Made by a program: the position numbers and the translations under genes
Assembly (NCBI GenBank): GCA_011317545.1
Contig: WUJK01000003.1
Coordinates: 992,001 to 1,056,000, forward strand
DNA length: 64,000 nucleotides
Source of the DNA: Coniella vitis
Taxonomy: Eukaryota; Ascomycota; Sordariomycetes; Diaporthales; Schizoparmaceae
Direction: 5' to 3'
Notes under the pieces: model-generated
What the model was told of the DNA's origin: nothing
Databases searched by the model: none
Seen by the model: only the letters and a program-made list of their open reading frames with translations
Part shown: positions 1 to 12,700 of the stretch, piece after piece
Numbering within the stretch: the first letter of the stretch is position 1
How the letters are laid out: every line of letters starts with the position of its first letter

Positions 1-58
1 TTTCATCAGGCCAAACACCACGGCACCACCCAAGGCGATCCCCCAGTGGCGGTTTCTC
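1..58 (-). CDS. Possible internal exon of a gene running off the left edge
   Basis: On the minus strand a plausible acceptor (CTACAG, with a CTGAT-like branch site just upstream) is followed by 58 bases that stay open to the window edge in two frames. One of these frames gives a short hydrophobic stretch (WGIALGGAVVFGLM) that could be part of a membrane segment. Nothing else identifies the gene. The (AAG)n tract just upstream reads as the pyrimidine tract of the acceptor on this strand. The piece is too short to choose a frame or a family, so this is a weak call that would need the neighbouring sequence. Confidence 0.18.
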
Positions 59-1399
59 CTGTAGTCTTGATCAGAAAAAGAAAGAAGAAGAAGAAGAAGA
101 AGAAAAGAAGGCCATGCTCTTCGTCTTCCTCGCATGCGTTGCTGCCAGTGGCACTGTATCATGTTGGCAAGCAATGAACTGCCGCCCGTCTTTCCGCTCG
201 GGGCTGTCACGCCAAAAAGAAGTTCGAAACACCAAGTTGTCACTCGCGGCTTGGGGCGGCAGATGGCCTTGGCGCTGCTAACCCAAGAGACGCGAGGCGA
301 GGCGAGGCGAGGCGAGGCGTGGCTCGGCTCAAAGGGGAGTGTTTCTTGCGAGAAGTGTGCCGAATGGGCCCTTGCTAGAACTTTGGTGTTTTTGATTGCC
401 TTTTTGGGGCATCTGTTTTTCACTCCATCATCGACAGAGATTCCTCCGTTTCACCAACAGGCTGGCTTGGCTGGCTTTGGGTTGGAAACTCGCTCGTTCC
501 TCGCCGAGTTGGCAGACGATGCGTTACCTCATTTGGCCATTCGGTTGCAACGGTTTGGGTCGATTGTCATGGCCGTGCTTGGCAAACACAATGAGCACGC
601 TGTTCAAGGTAGTCAGGGTCAATTGGACATTCAGAGAATCGAGAGCCTTCTTTTTCACGGTTGCTTTTCCACTTCTGGAGTGCGCCATCACGATTCTCAG
701 CCCTCTGACAGAGCTTTGTAATTCGCAGCTTGTGAGCGTCATGCTAGGTCAATAACATTACAGGTGCCAAGTTGTGCTAGACCGTTGTGAGAGGCCGCTC
801 CATGCACATTGTGGTGCGTGTTGTTAATTCCAGGCGCAGCGGTCATTGATATACAGCCCCCCCCCCCCAGATTTTTTTAGAGCATCATCAGAAGGAAGAA
901 AAGAACCATACGAGAGAGCAACATTACGTAGTTCAGCAACTTCTCTACATGTCTGTTCACAAGACAAAGAAATGGGCCGAAATGTGTTGCATCTGGGGCC
1001 CCCGGAAATGACGCCCCAAAGAGATCGAGGTGAGGTTTGGTGACATATCTCTGACGTATACGACCGCCGCCGCACAAACGGCCTGACGGTCATACCATCA
1101 TCACTTCACAGCAAGCAAAGCAGCTCCCATTTATTGGCGAGGAGCCAGCTTTTGGTATATTGGGCTCAGCCACCTGATTCTTTCAAGGCACAAAGTATAG
1201 CACTCCGTAAATATTCTTCTCCCAGACCACCAACGACTCAGCATCGAGAAACACAAAAGAACCCAATCAAATTCGATACGCCCGTTGGTCTTGTGCGAGA
1301 TATTGTCGACAACAACAACAACAACAACAACAAGCATCCAGCAAAACCAACTCAGCCTCTCAAAACACTCGGAAGAGCTCCTACACAAACACCCAAACA
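59..1399. other. Intergenic DNA and upstream region of the mitochondrial protein gene
   Basis: No supportable gene. It holds an (AAG)n tract at about 79-110, a GGCGA pentamer array at 293-319, a run of 12 C at 857-868, and a (CAA)n tract at about 1309-1332 in the likely 5' leader of the gene starting at 1400. Open frames here (for example 134-721 plus) are short, mutually overlapping and have no recognisable domain. Confidence 0.6.
293..319. repeat. GGCGA pentamer array
   Basis: About five tandem copies of the 5-mer GGCGA read directly from the sequence, in intergenic DNA. It is a simple repeat with no visible role. Confidence 0.85.
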
Positions 1400-2063
1400 A
1401 TGTCTGCCATCCGGTCTTCTCTCGTCCGCCAGACACTGGCTCGACGGCAGCCTGTGGGCTCTCTCGCCAGACGATCTTATGCCTCGGCCGCACCCCAAGG
1501 CGGACCATCCAAGGCCAAAGGAATGGGCAGCCTTCCGATGTTTGTTAAACCCCAACCCAACCCAACCCAACCGCACCTCGTGTCCTTCTTTCTTGACCTT
1601 GATTACTCCACTCATGAATCTAACCTGGCCGCCTCTTTAACACAACCAGTGCCCTGGGTGCCGTAGCCGTCATCGTCCCTGGCAGTCTCTACCTCATCAG
1701 CAGCCGCCACGAAGCCCCCAAGCACAACGACCACAGGTTCCAGGGCGGTGTGCCCAAGGACGCAGACATCGAAGACGTCAAGCGCGGCTGGGGCGGCAGC
1801 AAGGTCCACGGCACGGACAAGTACGTGTCCAAGAGCTATGAAGATGTCGACACAGATCTGCCTCCAAACGCGCTCAACCACCCCGTAAACCAGGAAAAGG
1901 CAAGTCCACTATATATTCCTTCTCGAGGAGGCCGAGCGGAAAGAGGGCCTTTGTTGTTCTTGTAGGCGTCTGCTAATAGCGAGTCTTTTTTTGGCAACAG
2001 ATGGACAGGACTCATCAGTTGAAGCCTGCATCGAAGAGGGCGGATCCGGTCAAGTCGATATAG
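1400..2063 (+). CDS. Small mitochondrial single-pass membrane protein, uncharacterised
   Basis: Three exons, 1400-1539, 1650-1899 and 2001-2063, join to 150 codons plus stop. Residues 1-32 are rich in Arg, Ser and Ala with no acidic residue, typical of a mitochondrial presequence. A short hydrophobic segment (ALGAVAVIVPGSLYLI, about 48-63) follows, created by joining exons 1 and 2, and then a hydrophilic charged tail. Intron 1 is GTTTGT...CCAG. Intron 2 starts GCAAGT after AAG and ends CAG, so it is a GC-AG intron; reading through it would replace the tail ending DPVKSI with unrelated sequence. The start is well placed after CAAACA. It is probably an inner-membrane protein with the tail in the matrix or intermembrane space. 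I do not recognise a named family. It converges on the alcohol dehydrogenase, 457 bp away. Confidence 0.8.
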
Positions 2064-2520
2064 GTGTGCGGTCGGCGAACTTTGCAGTTTTGGCTCTGCA
2101 TATATAAATCTGGGGGTCTTCGTCCCGTTCACTCGCAAAGGAGGCATGCGAACTATTTCTCGATTTGGATCCAAGAATCAGACAATGGAAAATCAACACA
2201 AGGCTTGTGGGAGTTGTGGGAGTACGGTAGAGCATATTTGTCAAATCCAAAAATTTACAGCACACACTTTTTCCATCCAGTAGATTGTGATTCTTTGGTA
2301 TCTAACCATACACTTTGGGTATCAACTCTTTTTGAATTTGTTGCTCTCAAGGCCGTTCTCAAAAGAACAACCCACATGTACGCCTGTCTAATGCAGTCTA
2401 TAGTCTTGTTGCCACTCTTTTCTATCCAACGCCCTGGTTTCCCCCGCCAAAAAAAAAAAAAAAAGCATCCATGAACAAACGACTCAAAAGTGAGCCAAGT
2501 CAACCAGAAAGGCTTCCGTT
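2064..2520. other. Convergent 3' intergenic region
   Basis: Tail-to-tail spacer between the mitochondrial protein gene and the alcohol dehydrogenase. It contains a run of about 16 A near 2449-2464 and otherwise AT-rich 3'-UTR-like sequence. No gene is seen. Confidence 0.7.
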
Positions 2521-3769
2521 TTACTCCTCGTTGACAAGCACGTAGCGGTAGCGAGCCTTGCCGTCCTCGAGGTCCACGACGGCCTTGTTGGCGTCCTTCA
2601 TGGGCCGCTCCTGGACAAGACCGCGGATCTTCTTCTCGGTGACAAACTCCAGCATGTCGCGCAGGTGCTGGGGGGTGCCGATCAGCGAACCCTCAAAGTT
2701 GGTCCGTCCGTGGACAATGGCAGCGCCGGGGATCTGGAAGGGCCCGTCGTCGGGCAGACCGACCTGCACGAAGCTGCCGCCCTTCTTGAGCAGGGACAGG
2801 TACGAGCCAATGGGGACCTATAATCAGAAGAGGAAAACAAGGCTTCGAGTTAGTTATCTGGCAAAAGAGTTGCTTCACCAAGACGGAATGAACATACCTT
2901 GCTCGAGGCAACGGTGGAGATGATGAGGTCCAGGGTGCGCGCGTGCTTCTTCTCCCAGTCCTCCTCGTCCGCCGTGGCAATGTAGCCATCGGCACCCAGG
3001 CTCATGACCTCGTCGCGCTTGTTCTCGCGGCGCGAGATGCCAATGGCCCTGGCGCCCATGCCCTTGGCAAACAGCACGCCGTAGTGGCCCAGGCCGCCGA
3101 CGCCGACGATGCCGACCGCCATGCCCGGCTTGACGCCGTGGACCTTGAGCGGGCGGTACATGGTGACGCCGCCGCACAGCATGGGCGCCGCCTGGCTCGA
3201 CTCGAGGCCCGCGGGGATCTTGACGACAAAGTGGCTCGGCGCGCGGTGGTAGGTCGCGTAGCCGCCCGTGTTGATGTCGCCGTTGAAGTGCGGCGTGCCG
3301 TACGCCCACACGATCTTGTCGCAGTAGTTCTCCTCGCCGTCGTCGCACTCGTGGCACGTGCCAAAGCGGCTCAGGCACGAGTCGCCCTGCGCGCCCACGC
3401 CCACGCGGTCGCCCACCTGGATGCCGCCCGTCGCCTTGGAGCCGACGCGGACTGCCACGCCGACAATCTCGTGGCCGACTGTGAGGGGGTACTGGGTGCC
3501 GCCCTGTTTGTTTTTGTTGTTGTCGTTAGTTTGTTTTCTTGTGTGTTCTGGAGGAGAACTGTTTGCTGATGGGACAAGGAGACACTCACCCAGCCGTTGC
3601 TCAGAAAGTGCAGGTCGGAACCGCACATGCCGCAGTGCGTCACCTTGATATCAACGTCTGTCTCCTCCCACGCCTTGGGCTGCACCTCCTGCCACTTCAT
3701 GGTGCCCTCGATGGACTTGGGGTCGTGGGCCGCCCAACCCTCGAACTTGTAGTCTGGCATGCTGCCCAT
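2521..3769 (-). CDS. NADP-dependent zinc alcohol dehydrogenase (cinnamyl-alcohol type, ADH6/ADH7-like)
   Basis: Exons 3769-3590, 3503-2898 and 2817-2521 join to 360 aa, the same length as yeast Adh6/Adh7. Introns are 86 and 80 nt (GTGAGT...CAG and GTATGT...TAG). Catalytic-zinc ligands fit C46 (THCGMCGSD), H71-E72 (TVGHE) and C170. Structural-zinc cysteines are C103, C110, C113 and C121. The Rossmann nucleotide motif GVGGLG is at about 194-199. The family reduces aliphatic and aromatic aldehydes to alcohols with NADPH in the cytosol. No signal peptide is visible. The first ATG is used; a second (MPDYKFEGW) lies three codons later and could serve instead. The family call is firm; the physiological substrate is not readable from sequence. 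Confidence 0.95.
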
Positions 3770-4466
3770 GATGAGTGCTAGAAACTGGGAAAATACAATA
3801 TAAGCTGTGAAGGTGTATGTACAACGAAAGAAGACAAGCAAGTGGCTGGAGAGATAAACGTGCTGGATATAGAGATGAAGGAGAAGAAGAAGAAGAAGAA
3901 AGAGGCAAGCCACAGGCCGAGGATATATCCTCCTTGGTATTTGAACTCGGCTTCACCCACCACGTCTCCCATGTGCTCATCCTATACCCCGTCGCGAACC
4001 CCGATGACCACCACATCCATTGCTTTAAGTCCGCCCGCCCCAGGATATTAATAACGCGTCCCACCCGTCGGGGATCGAGACCACTGCGAAGGTGTACGGC
4101 GTACAACTGCCATGTAAGTACGTAGTAGATGCTGCTCCATTTCTTCTGTCTTTTGAAATCTCCCCCCGCTGTTCAGATGGAGACAGCATGGCCTGCGCAT
4201 CAACGTCAGCCCCTTGGGAGCTTAGCAATCAATCACAAGGAATCATGCTAAGGCCGAAGCAAGAAACTCATCGAAATAAATTATAATAAGAAAATAACAA
4301 TAAAAACATAAAATAAAAGAGAGAGAGAGAATACACCATTGTCTCTCTCGCAGAGAACGCGCCCCTCGCTCCCCCTTTACTATCTACTATGTAACAGATT
4401 GCCCCGCTGCAATGTCGTGGTATGTCAAATTTTAGCTGACAGCACAGGGAAACAAAACCAACAAGG

Positions 4467-4472
<6 letters not shown>

Positions 4473-4498
<26 letters not shown>
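4473..4498. repeat. Poly(A) tract, 26 nt
   Basis: Uninterrupted run of 26 A in intergenic DNA. It is similar in length to the T tracts at 6839, 8043 and 45547. Confidence 0.85.
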
Positions 4499-4499
<1 letters not shown>

Positions 4500-6838
4500 A
4501 AGAAAAGAGAGGGAGGGAAAAAAAGAAAAAAGAACAAGGGAGAATTCCACAGTGGTTCCGCCTCCGGCCTTCGCGACAGGGCCATCCATGAAGTTTCCAT
4601 GGCTGGACCCGTATTTGTGTCTGCGGCCACGGCCACGGATTATTATCTGCAGCAGGATTCAAAGGAGAAAGGTTGCACCCTGCCGCAATCCCGAGGTACT
4701 AATACATAGTAGGTCTGTCAGGATGGAAGCTTCTTCTTTTTTCTTCTGCCTCTTGTGATGTGGATATGCTTGACTCGCAGGCACACTATTGGCTGGAACG
4801 CTGTCTGCGGCTCATCAAGATGCTTCCAGCGCCGAAGGATCATTACACTATTATTGCACAGCTTTTCATATCAAGTAGGATGGAACGCCAATCAACAATA
4901 AGGATAAAGATAAAATCAAGTTAAAAACCTTTGTACACCGAGAAAGTGACGTCGTTGTTTCGGTCTTTTTTCTCCCCTATCTTGCATATCGGCGGGCTGA
5001 GCAAGACAGAATTTTTCTGTTCTGACGGGCAAACTTGACTTGCTCGACGGATGATGATGACGACGACGACAACGACGACGACGACCGAAAACCAGGGGGA
5101 AAAGATTGACCAGAGCTCGCTCTCTCGGCCTTCGGAGGGGCGGGCTCGCATGAAAGCCCATGACGAGACGGACACTGCAGCCCTGAGCTGGATGTAGCGA
5201 TAAAAGGGAGAGGTTTTCGGTTATGCTTCATCTGTCTTTTTCCCCGGCCATCGGCGTTAAGAAAAAGTCAAAAAAGAGTTCTCCACGTCCGCCGTGAGGG
5301 CCGCCCAGTGCCCTGACAACGTCTACAGACTGCGTCAAGCATTGAGTGATCATGTAGCCCCCAACTCTTCCCAAACGATGCGTGCCACAATGCATGAAAT
5401 CAAGGCTTTCGGTCTATGTTATACATAATACTATATAGTAGAAGTAGTTCGGTCTAGCTTGCAACAAGGTGGCGCGAGGTGGCGCTGGTGTCGGCATGTT
5501 CTTCTCCACCAGCAACGTTTCAGAATCTGTAACGCCACAGTACCGGTGCTTTTTTCCCACTACTATGTAAATGCAGGAAGCCAAGCGCTGGCTGGCAGAA
5601 GCTATGAATAACCTTAATGATGGGATGGCTTGGTGTGTGGAAACAGCCCCCGAAACCGCACGCCTCTTGTGTGCTGCAAGGTCTGTGCGATGGTCCGTGG
5701 ATGGATGGATATACTCTGTGCATATGGCAAGCCTTGGTAGCGCTCGTTATGGGACCAGCCGCAGCATCGTGTATATAGTTTCTGCCGGTAAAGAATAGGG
5801 CTGCCGTTGCGTGTTTTGGCTCCGTTGTGGAGGTGGCGCAGGTCCAGCTTTCGTTCTGGCCTAGAGAATTTATCCTGAAATGAATACCGGTCGCGGGGAC
5901 CTACAGCATATCTACATCCTAGGGGTCGTCTTGACACAGTGAGAGCGTTTATGGACGTGCTCGCTGGCTCATTGAGCGCCAGGTCCTCTCTCTGTGCGAG
6001 TAAGTGAGTTCAGCTGCGATTCAGAGCCGCCCTTGGAACAAAAATGGCGCGGTCCAACTGTCACGATGAATGAGACTCCCGCGTGGAAAAGGTTCCCAAG
6101 GCCATGTAAGACCCAAGAATCAAGTCACTGTCGATTGATCACATGTATAGGATTTCCATCTGATGAAAAGTCTCGTCCCCTGAATATCAGAATCCGTGTT
6201 GGAACGACACAGGCCACACCTCAACCGCTTGTTCGCCTTTAGGGTTCAAGAGTCTGGGAGGACGATATGTTGATACTCATGGACAAAGCCTACGCCAGAA
6301 GCCGTCTGCAAATTGCACTGCCATATCACTCTGGAACGCTGAAATTGACCACCGAGAACAGCTTTCAATGAATTTTCTTGAGACCAGAACAACGTATCAT
6401 TGGTCAGACGCCGAGACTTTCCTATGGCTCTTCTCAGTTCTCAGTTCTCGGATCTCTGCTCTAGTCTGATATTTGCCAGCATGTCACTCTCAAACTCGGC
6501 AGTCAATTTCGCTCTTCCTGCACAATTTGCATGTTTTTCTGAACGCACTCATCTACTACACATACTCCCATGTCACTTGGAGCAAGGAAACCATGCCTCT
6601 GATTAATAGCATGGTAGGATAGTCACGTTCTGAGCTTTCCATAGTCCACCCGCTCAGCTGTGTAAAAACACAGCCGCGACATGGAGAGGAACAAGCACAG
6701 AATCATCCGACCGTCATTGGCAAACTTCGAGGCTGAATGAAACACCGACAGGGAGTGACTGCTCAACTTGGCACTGCTTTCAATCCCATACCCTATACAG
6801 CACTTAGTCACGAGAACGTATAGCAAATAGAGAAATCG

Positions 6839-6866
6839 TTTTTTTTTTTTTTTTTTTTTTTTTTTT
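6839..6866. repeat. Poly(T) tract, 28 nt
   Basis: Uninterrupted run of 28 T in intergenic DNA. No gene is adjacent. Confidence 0.85.
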
Positions 6867-8042
6867 GGCGCTGAGCAGTACAGCTTCTGCAGAGATATGC
6901 CGTCATTCTCAGAGCTCAACAAACCTTTGCATCTGCAGAATACACAGACGATTGATTTTGTATCTGAGGCACCCTTCGCTTGTGGACATGAGTGTATTTC
7001 AACTGCTGCCATGGTCGGTGGCGAGCCAAGCAAAGTCCGTTTGTAGTACTTGTTCAGGTATACACGATTAGCCTGTGCCCAAGTTAACATGTACGGTTAC
7101 CAGACTAGGTCAGTGATCATACTCTGATGATCAGGCTAAAAGACGACGGTTCAAAGTTAGCACTATATCAAATCCAAAAGACATCATCGCGATGACCTGG
7201 CCGTCAGTCGTCGGGGCCATGTTGGCTATTGAAGGTAGGTTGTCCAGTCGTCTGAAAAGTGATCTCTTACACAAGCTTTCATCTCATTTTTGTTGATTCA
7301 GATGGCGCCTTCTCGAGAGTACATAGTCGACGAAGGCCCCGTGAATCTGGCCTTTCAATCTCAGCGACCTCTTGGCTGATGACGACGCAAGCACGCCCCG
7401 ATCACACTTCATTACTTGGTGGAGTGTATGTCCCCCACTGGGGGTGGTCCAAGTAGCCAATCTTGCGTAGTTGGACTTTTTGACAATGACAACGAGGGTC
7501 AACGGCTCGAGCCCTTTCCGCTCGTTGGCCCGATATTCACGGCGAATCAACTCAGATATCCTGCTATCTCCTGGCATGTAATCTGTTATTTGTTTTGGTA
7601 TAGCTTGAACCGCTGACCATAGGTTTATAAATCTACCGGGCGTATCTATAACTTTTCCAGCAAGAGTCGCAGTCCCTGGTTGGAACCTCAAGCGCATTGC
7701 TGTCGTTGTCGTTGCGGACGGTGTTGTCATTGACAATGTTCTACTTTTCAACATTCATCTCGACACACTCTCCAGCCGATTTCTACTCTCAACAACTACT
7801 CTATCTACATCTCAAGTACTCCCCTCAAAGAGCTCCCAAGAGAATCGCTTACACCTAGAAGCAAGACCCAATACTCACAGACGGCCCATGCGAATGTTGG
7901 GTATCACGATACCACAAGCACGCATACAAGCTTACACCCCAAAGCATACACAAACAAACCAAAAAAAAGTTTCAAAAAATCCTCCCAAGCGAGAAATGAC
8001 GGCTTCAAACTGCCCCAACAGCCTTCTTTTTAAGGATTGATC

Positions 8043-8069
8043 TTTTTTTTTTTTTTTTTTTTTTTTTTT
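8043..8069. repeat. Poly(T) tract, 27 nt
   Basis: Uninterrupted run of 27 T in intergenic DNA. Confidence 0.85.
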
Positions 8070-9700
8070 CATGGCTTCTTGGAGATTAACGAGTTGTGCT
8101 ATTGAAAGTTCATTCATCACATGGACATACAGCGACCCGTTCGCGGTCCGCTGTCTGCAAATGCCAGCACCAAGGCTCGTTCATAGAATTTCAATATACA
8201 TGCAAATCCGTTCTGAGCAAGCAGAGGTATTTCAATCATTGCGTCTTGCCTCTCGTTTGAGGAGAATCCCTTGGCTGATGGTGAAGTCAACGATGTTCAA
8301 AGGGCATCTAAAACATAGAAGCATGCTCTACTCCGTACAACGACCGCAAATTTTCTCATATATACATATATATATATACTTGGCCTGGAATGAACAAAAG
8401 CATCACTTATACGAAAATCATCCTTACTTGGGCTATAAAAAGAAGAAAAAGGAAAAAAACTGCCAATCATTCAAGAGAAAGTTGTAATGTTCAAAAAGGA
8501 TTACAAGAAAAAGTAACCAAGATCAAAAAAATTCCATCCAAAAATAAACCACGCGCTCCTCCCTCTCCAGATACTATGTACTCTGCCCTCCTGTACCATG
8601 TACCCAAAACGATCCCAACTCCCGATGGCGCCGGAGCAAAAACACCCAATGCGGGTTGGGCTCCTCGGGCTATTCAAGAAGCATAGACATAGTATCTGTA
8701 GGTACATAGCACATGTTGCTTTGGGGAAGATATCCATATCGAGTGGTCGACCATTCCGACTCGACGCTCATAATAAAAAGGAAAACAGGCTCACAACCAC
8801 GCGTCAAAACGCCCACATGACGATAAATAATTACAGGGCGAGCCCAAAGACGGGGTGAAAATATCACACGAATATCAAGAGCCACCATGAGCACCCAGCT
8901 TCTCTGCCAAGGCTTCCGTTTGACAGAGAATAGTACTGTCTTCGGACTTACCGGTGAATCGTGACCCATGGATCCCCAAGTGTCCTTTTCTCTGTGGTCA
9001 TTGCTCCAGAAAGCGTCCTTTTGTTTTTGTCTGTTCTTGGGAGAAAAGAAATGTCGTCTGCAAAGCCAAGACTTGATACCAAGCACGGAATGGATAAAAG
9101 AAAAAGGAAGAGAGAGAGATGGCGGGGACAAGAGAGAGAGAAGATCGTGAAGGCAAACACTTCCAGCAAATGGTGCAATACCGTCAAATCCGTACGCGCC
9201 CAATTCGACCAGCCACATTCTACACCTTTGCTGCAAGCCGTATGAAACGACCAGAGGGCAGAAACCAGAGTACATACAGATCGGGTACAGCGTGGCAGTT
9301 TTACCTGACATTGCCGGTATCCGCAAGGGGCCGGCTCCGGGGGTTGATCCGGACGGGTTGAAAAGTAAAAGTGCAAAAGAGGTCGAGTGGGGAGGGTACA
9401 AAGTACATTTGCAGATACTCATAGTAATACAGTCCCCGGTGCTCGAGATTGCAACCGCAAGGCCATGAGCATTGGCCGTCAAGAACGACGCACCGTCGTC
9501 TCTACAAAAGATTAGGATGTGATGACTCAACTCGTCGTCTTGGGCTGTAACCTGGACATAGTACATAGTACGCACACAGCCATCCTTTTCTTGTTTCACG
9601 AGCGTTGTGTGCTCCCAACGACGACCTGCACTGGCCTGTGCTCTCCATCAAGGCTCCTGCGCCAATCCCATCGGGCCTTCTTCTGTGCCAGCTAATTAAC

Positions 9701-12700
9701 CTCCCTGGCGGTATCACACAATTTTTAGCGAGCTAGTGCACTGCGACGCGTGGGTCGTGCTTCTCACGTGGGTGTGGATTAGGAAACGCAAAGGGGAGAC
9801 GGTGGACCAGAAAAGGAAGGCGAGTGATGAAGCAGAAAAAAAATAAAATTGGGCATGAAAGGGCAAAGGAGGGCCTGATGAACAACCCAAACCGGGTATT
9901 CCATGAGACGGGTCGGACGACGCAGTGGGGAGGGGGGGGAGGAAGCGCGAAGTCGCAAGAGGTCAAACAAGATCAGCCCGTAAAAAGAAGACGAACCGAT
10001 GAACCGTCTGCAGTCATTCTCTTTTTTGGAAGAGACACGATACATACCCCACCGACCAGAGAGACATGGCACCGCGTCTTCTGCGAGGCTGCAAAGACTG
10101 CATGTCTGAGGCACCTGTCGCTGTGTGCATACTAGTACATAGTACCGCATCCGAGCTGTGGGATTCGGATAGTGTCCGGGTCTCTCCTGAGTGGTCAAGA
10201 TGGAAGCGGAGCTGTGCACTTAACGGACCAATGGGTGGAATGCAAAGCTCACTCCCAAGCTATCGCCGCACCCGCTGAGGACCCATGTGTGTTGTGTGCC
10301 AGTACGAAGTGGGAACCCCGCCAGGTGATCATTTGCGTGACCCTTGCTTGCATTTGAAGGATTCGTCACTTTGGACACGATCGACACAGTGTCAATAACG
10401 AAGCTGACGAGCCTCCCTATCTGCCCTGAGCCCATCTCCGTCAGACGCCCTTCAAGGATGCGATCGCCGAGCGTGCAGTCCGTTTTTTGTTCGTACTTGC
10501 ATCGTATGTAAAAACCACGATCCACGCGCCGGGTCAAGGAAGGCCGCAGAGAGGACAAAAGATTGCGGCATATCACTTGACAATACTCTTTTGTGTACTA
10601 TCAAGTACGCCAGTGAGACAGGACCTCTTGCGAGCGTACGGCTTTGGCTAGGGAGGCTGGATTGACGGATAAGAAGGGCAAAAAAAAAAAAACATGAAAC
10701 ATGGATCAAATAATAGAGTCAAATGCAGTGCAACGGCAGAGGTCAGGGTAGCGAGCCGGCAATAGGCGGCCGATATGCGCCCAAGCACCTGCCAAGCAGT
10801 CAACGAAACTCTTGTCAATATCTGTTCTCATCAGTTGCAGAATCAGCGGACAATTTTGCGGAGCTGTTGCTGTCTCGTCCTCTCTTTGTCTTGCCTCTCT
10901 TTTAGGCCGGAGCGGGGGCCCCGAAAAAATGTGACAGTCCAAGCATTTGGCATTTGAGAATGAGTAGAGGCCAATTGATCTTTTCACACAAACAACCCAG
11001 TGACGTGAAGCCGGACCAAAGTCGCCCCCAAGGACTGTCGATCACGCAGGAGCAGGAAGGGATCTCTCTGCAAGTGTGGGCGAGTTTTCGGTGAGTTTTC
11101 ATCTCACAGGACCGGTTGTCTGAAGGGCATGGACCCTGTTTTAAGGAAGGGCAAGAGAAACAACCTCTCAGAAAGAGAACAGAGAGGCAAATCGCGTCGG
11201 GGTGTGATGAACGATGTGAATGAAGGAAATCAGCCAGGAAGGATACTATGTACAACTCGCCTGCAAAGAGTGAGAGCTACCATACCACGTAACCGCTTGT
11301 TCCGCTTTTATGTTGCAGCCTTGCAGCAGGGAAAGACGTGTTTGCTGGCACGGCAAGCATCGTGACTTTTTTAACCAAGACCGAGGGGCCGAAATGCGCC
11401 GTCAGTTGTTTCTTCCTTCTTCCTTCTTGTTCCTGCTGGAATGCTAGGTGAGCCGCGTAGACATGTTGCGTACAGACTCTATACTGTACTATATTATACA
11501 GACGGCTTTTCAATCCAGCGGCAAGAAGCAAAGAGAGGCTGCCGATCATGACATAAAGTGCTGTGGCCTTCGAGGGTGCCAGTGGACGGGGAAGAGGGCT
11601 CTGCGGCCAACAACCGAGAACCGGCCGACCCTTTTTCTTTTGGGCCGGGGGGAGCATGCAGTGCTCCAGAAGTACCTCGGCATGCTCTCAGCGCGCAGAG
11701 TGGACGAGGGCACAAGGGTCCAGCATGATGACAGATGACGCTGGAAGGAGCACGGGTGGCGGCGGGTGCGTTTTCTCAACCCTGCGACCGTACTCAAATC
11801 GTGAGGCCTTCGACGACAAGAAGCCAGCAATGGCCGGCTGCGCCCCCATCACGTGGGCTGGCGAGGGATGGCGGGCTGCCGTTGCAGAACCAGGACCCAA
11901 AAACCGAAATCCCCCGACCCCAACCGCACCGAACCGCAACCGCAAACCCCAGCCGTGCTCAAGGCGATCAGCTCTGCTTCCTTGGCGCCCGGCATTGTGT
12001 GGGTGATGTCATGAACGGCCATCGCGGGCGCGCAAAGTGGGTGGACGAAGCGGAGTTGCGTGCTTGGTTTTCCTTTTCTATTCTCTGGTTTTCTGCTGGA
12101 CATGGAAGCACTGCGTAAAGAAAAGCAACATGGCGACGTAGTGGTGCGCAACTTTCAGATGGCATTTTGGTCAAGCACGACATGCAAGAGAGAAGAAGAG
12201 AAAATTTTTCGATCGACGGATGCATCGTGAGAATGGCGTACCGCAGGTTGCTGCTGTACTTTTCAGACGGTACTCGGGTACAGTCATTAGAAGCAATTGC
12301 AGTTCGTGAGGCAGGTGCGTCTCCTGGGATTCTAGCTTGCTGAACCTGCACGGGTGACCTGCTGCCTCAGTAGGTGCCGTGTACATAGTACTATGTATTC
12401 TCTACCTATGTGTATACATACGTACTATGTTAGTAGTAGTAGCGCGTACATAATACAAGTAGCCTTGTACTGTGTACTCGGTCCCCTCACAGATGGCAGG
12501 AGCGCCAGAGCCTGGGAGCCCTATCAGGGGGAGGCCCGTTGGCTTTCACATCCCGATTAGGCTTGAGATGGGCTTCTGAACATGGGCATCTCGCGAATCA
12601 AGCCGCCAATAGCTCTCCCGCTGAGGACCCTGCAGGACACTTGCTGACGCGCTGCGGCTGGAACGGGCAGTTTCTGGTGAGAATCTGTATTTTGGTACAA

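Larger units (their letters stand above)
3770..9700. other. Gene-poor intergenic DNA, left half
   Basis: No gene can be supported on either strand. It contains A26 at 4473-4498, T28 at 6839-6866, T27 at 8043-8069, a (GAC)n-like tract near 5050-5085, and exact copies of the dispersed 9-mer at 4385, 4703, 5561, 8572 and 9562. A 156-codon minus frame at 7284-7754 and a 309-codon minus frame at 8670-9599 have no domain, signal or credible start context. The sequence just above 3769 is the dehydrogenase promoter. Confidence 0.55.

Noticed and set aside
2943..3569. 208-codon plus frame over the alcohol dehydrogenase
   Set aside because: Ala/Val/Arg-rich antisense shadow of the dehydrogenase second exon.
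7284..7754. 156-codon minus frame
   Set aside because: Thr-rich start from simple sequence and no recognisable motif; kept only as an unexplained frame.
8670..9599. 309-codon minus frame in the gene desert
   Set aside because: No ATG-led domain, no splice context and low-complexity hydrophobic patches; another open frame lies over the same bases.
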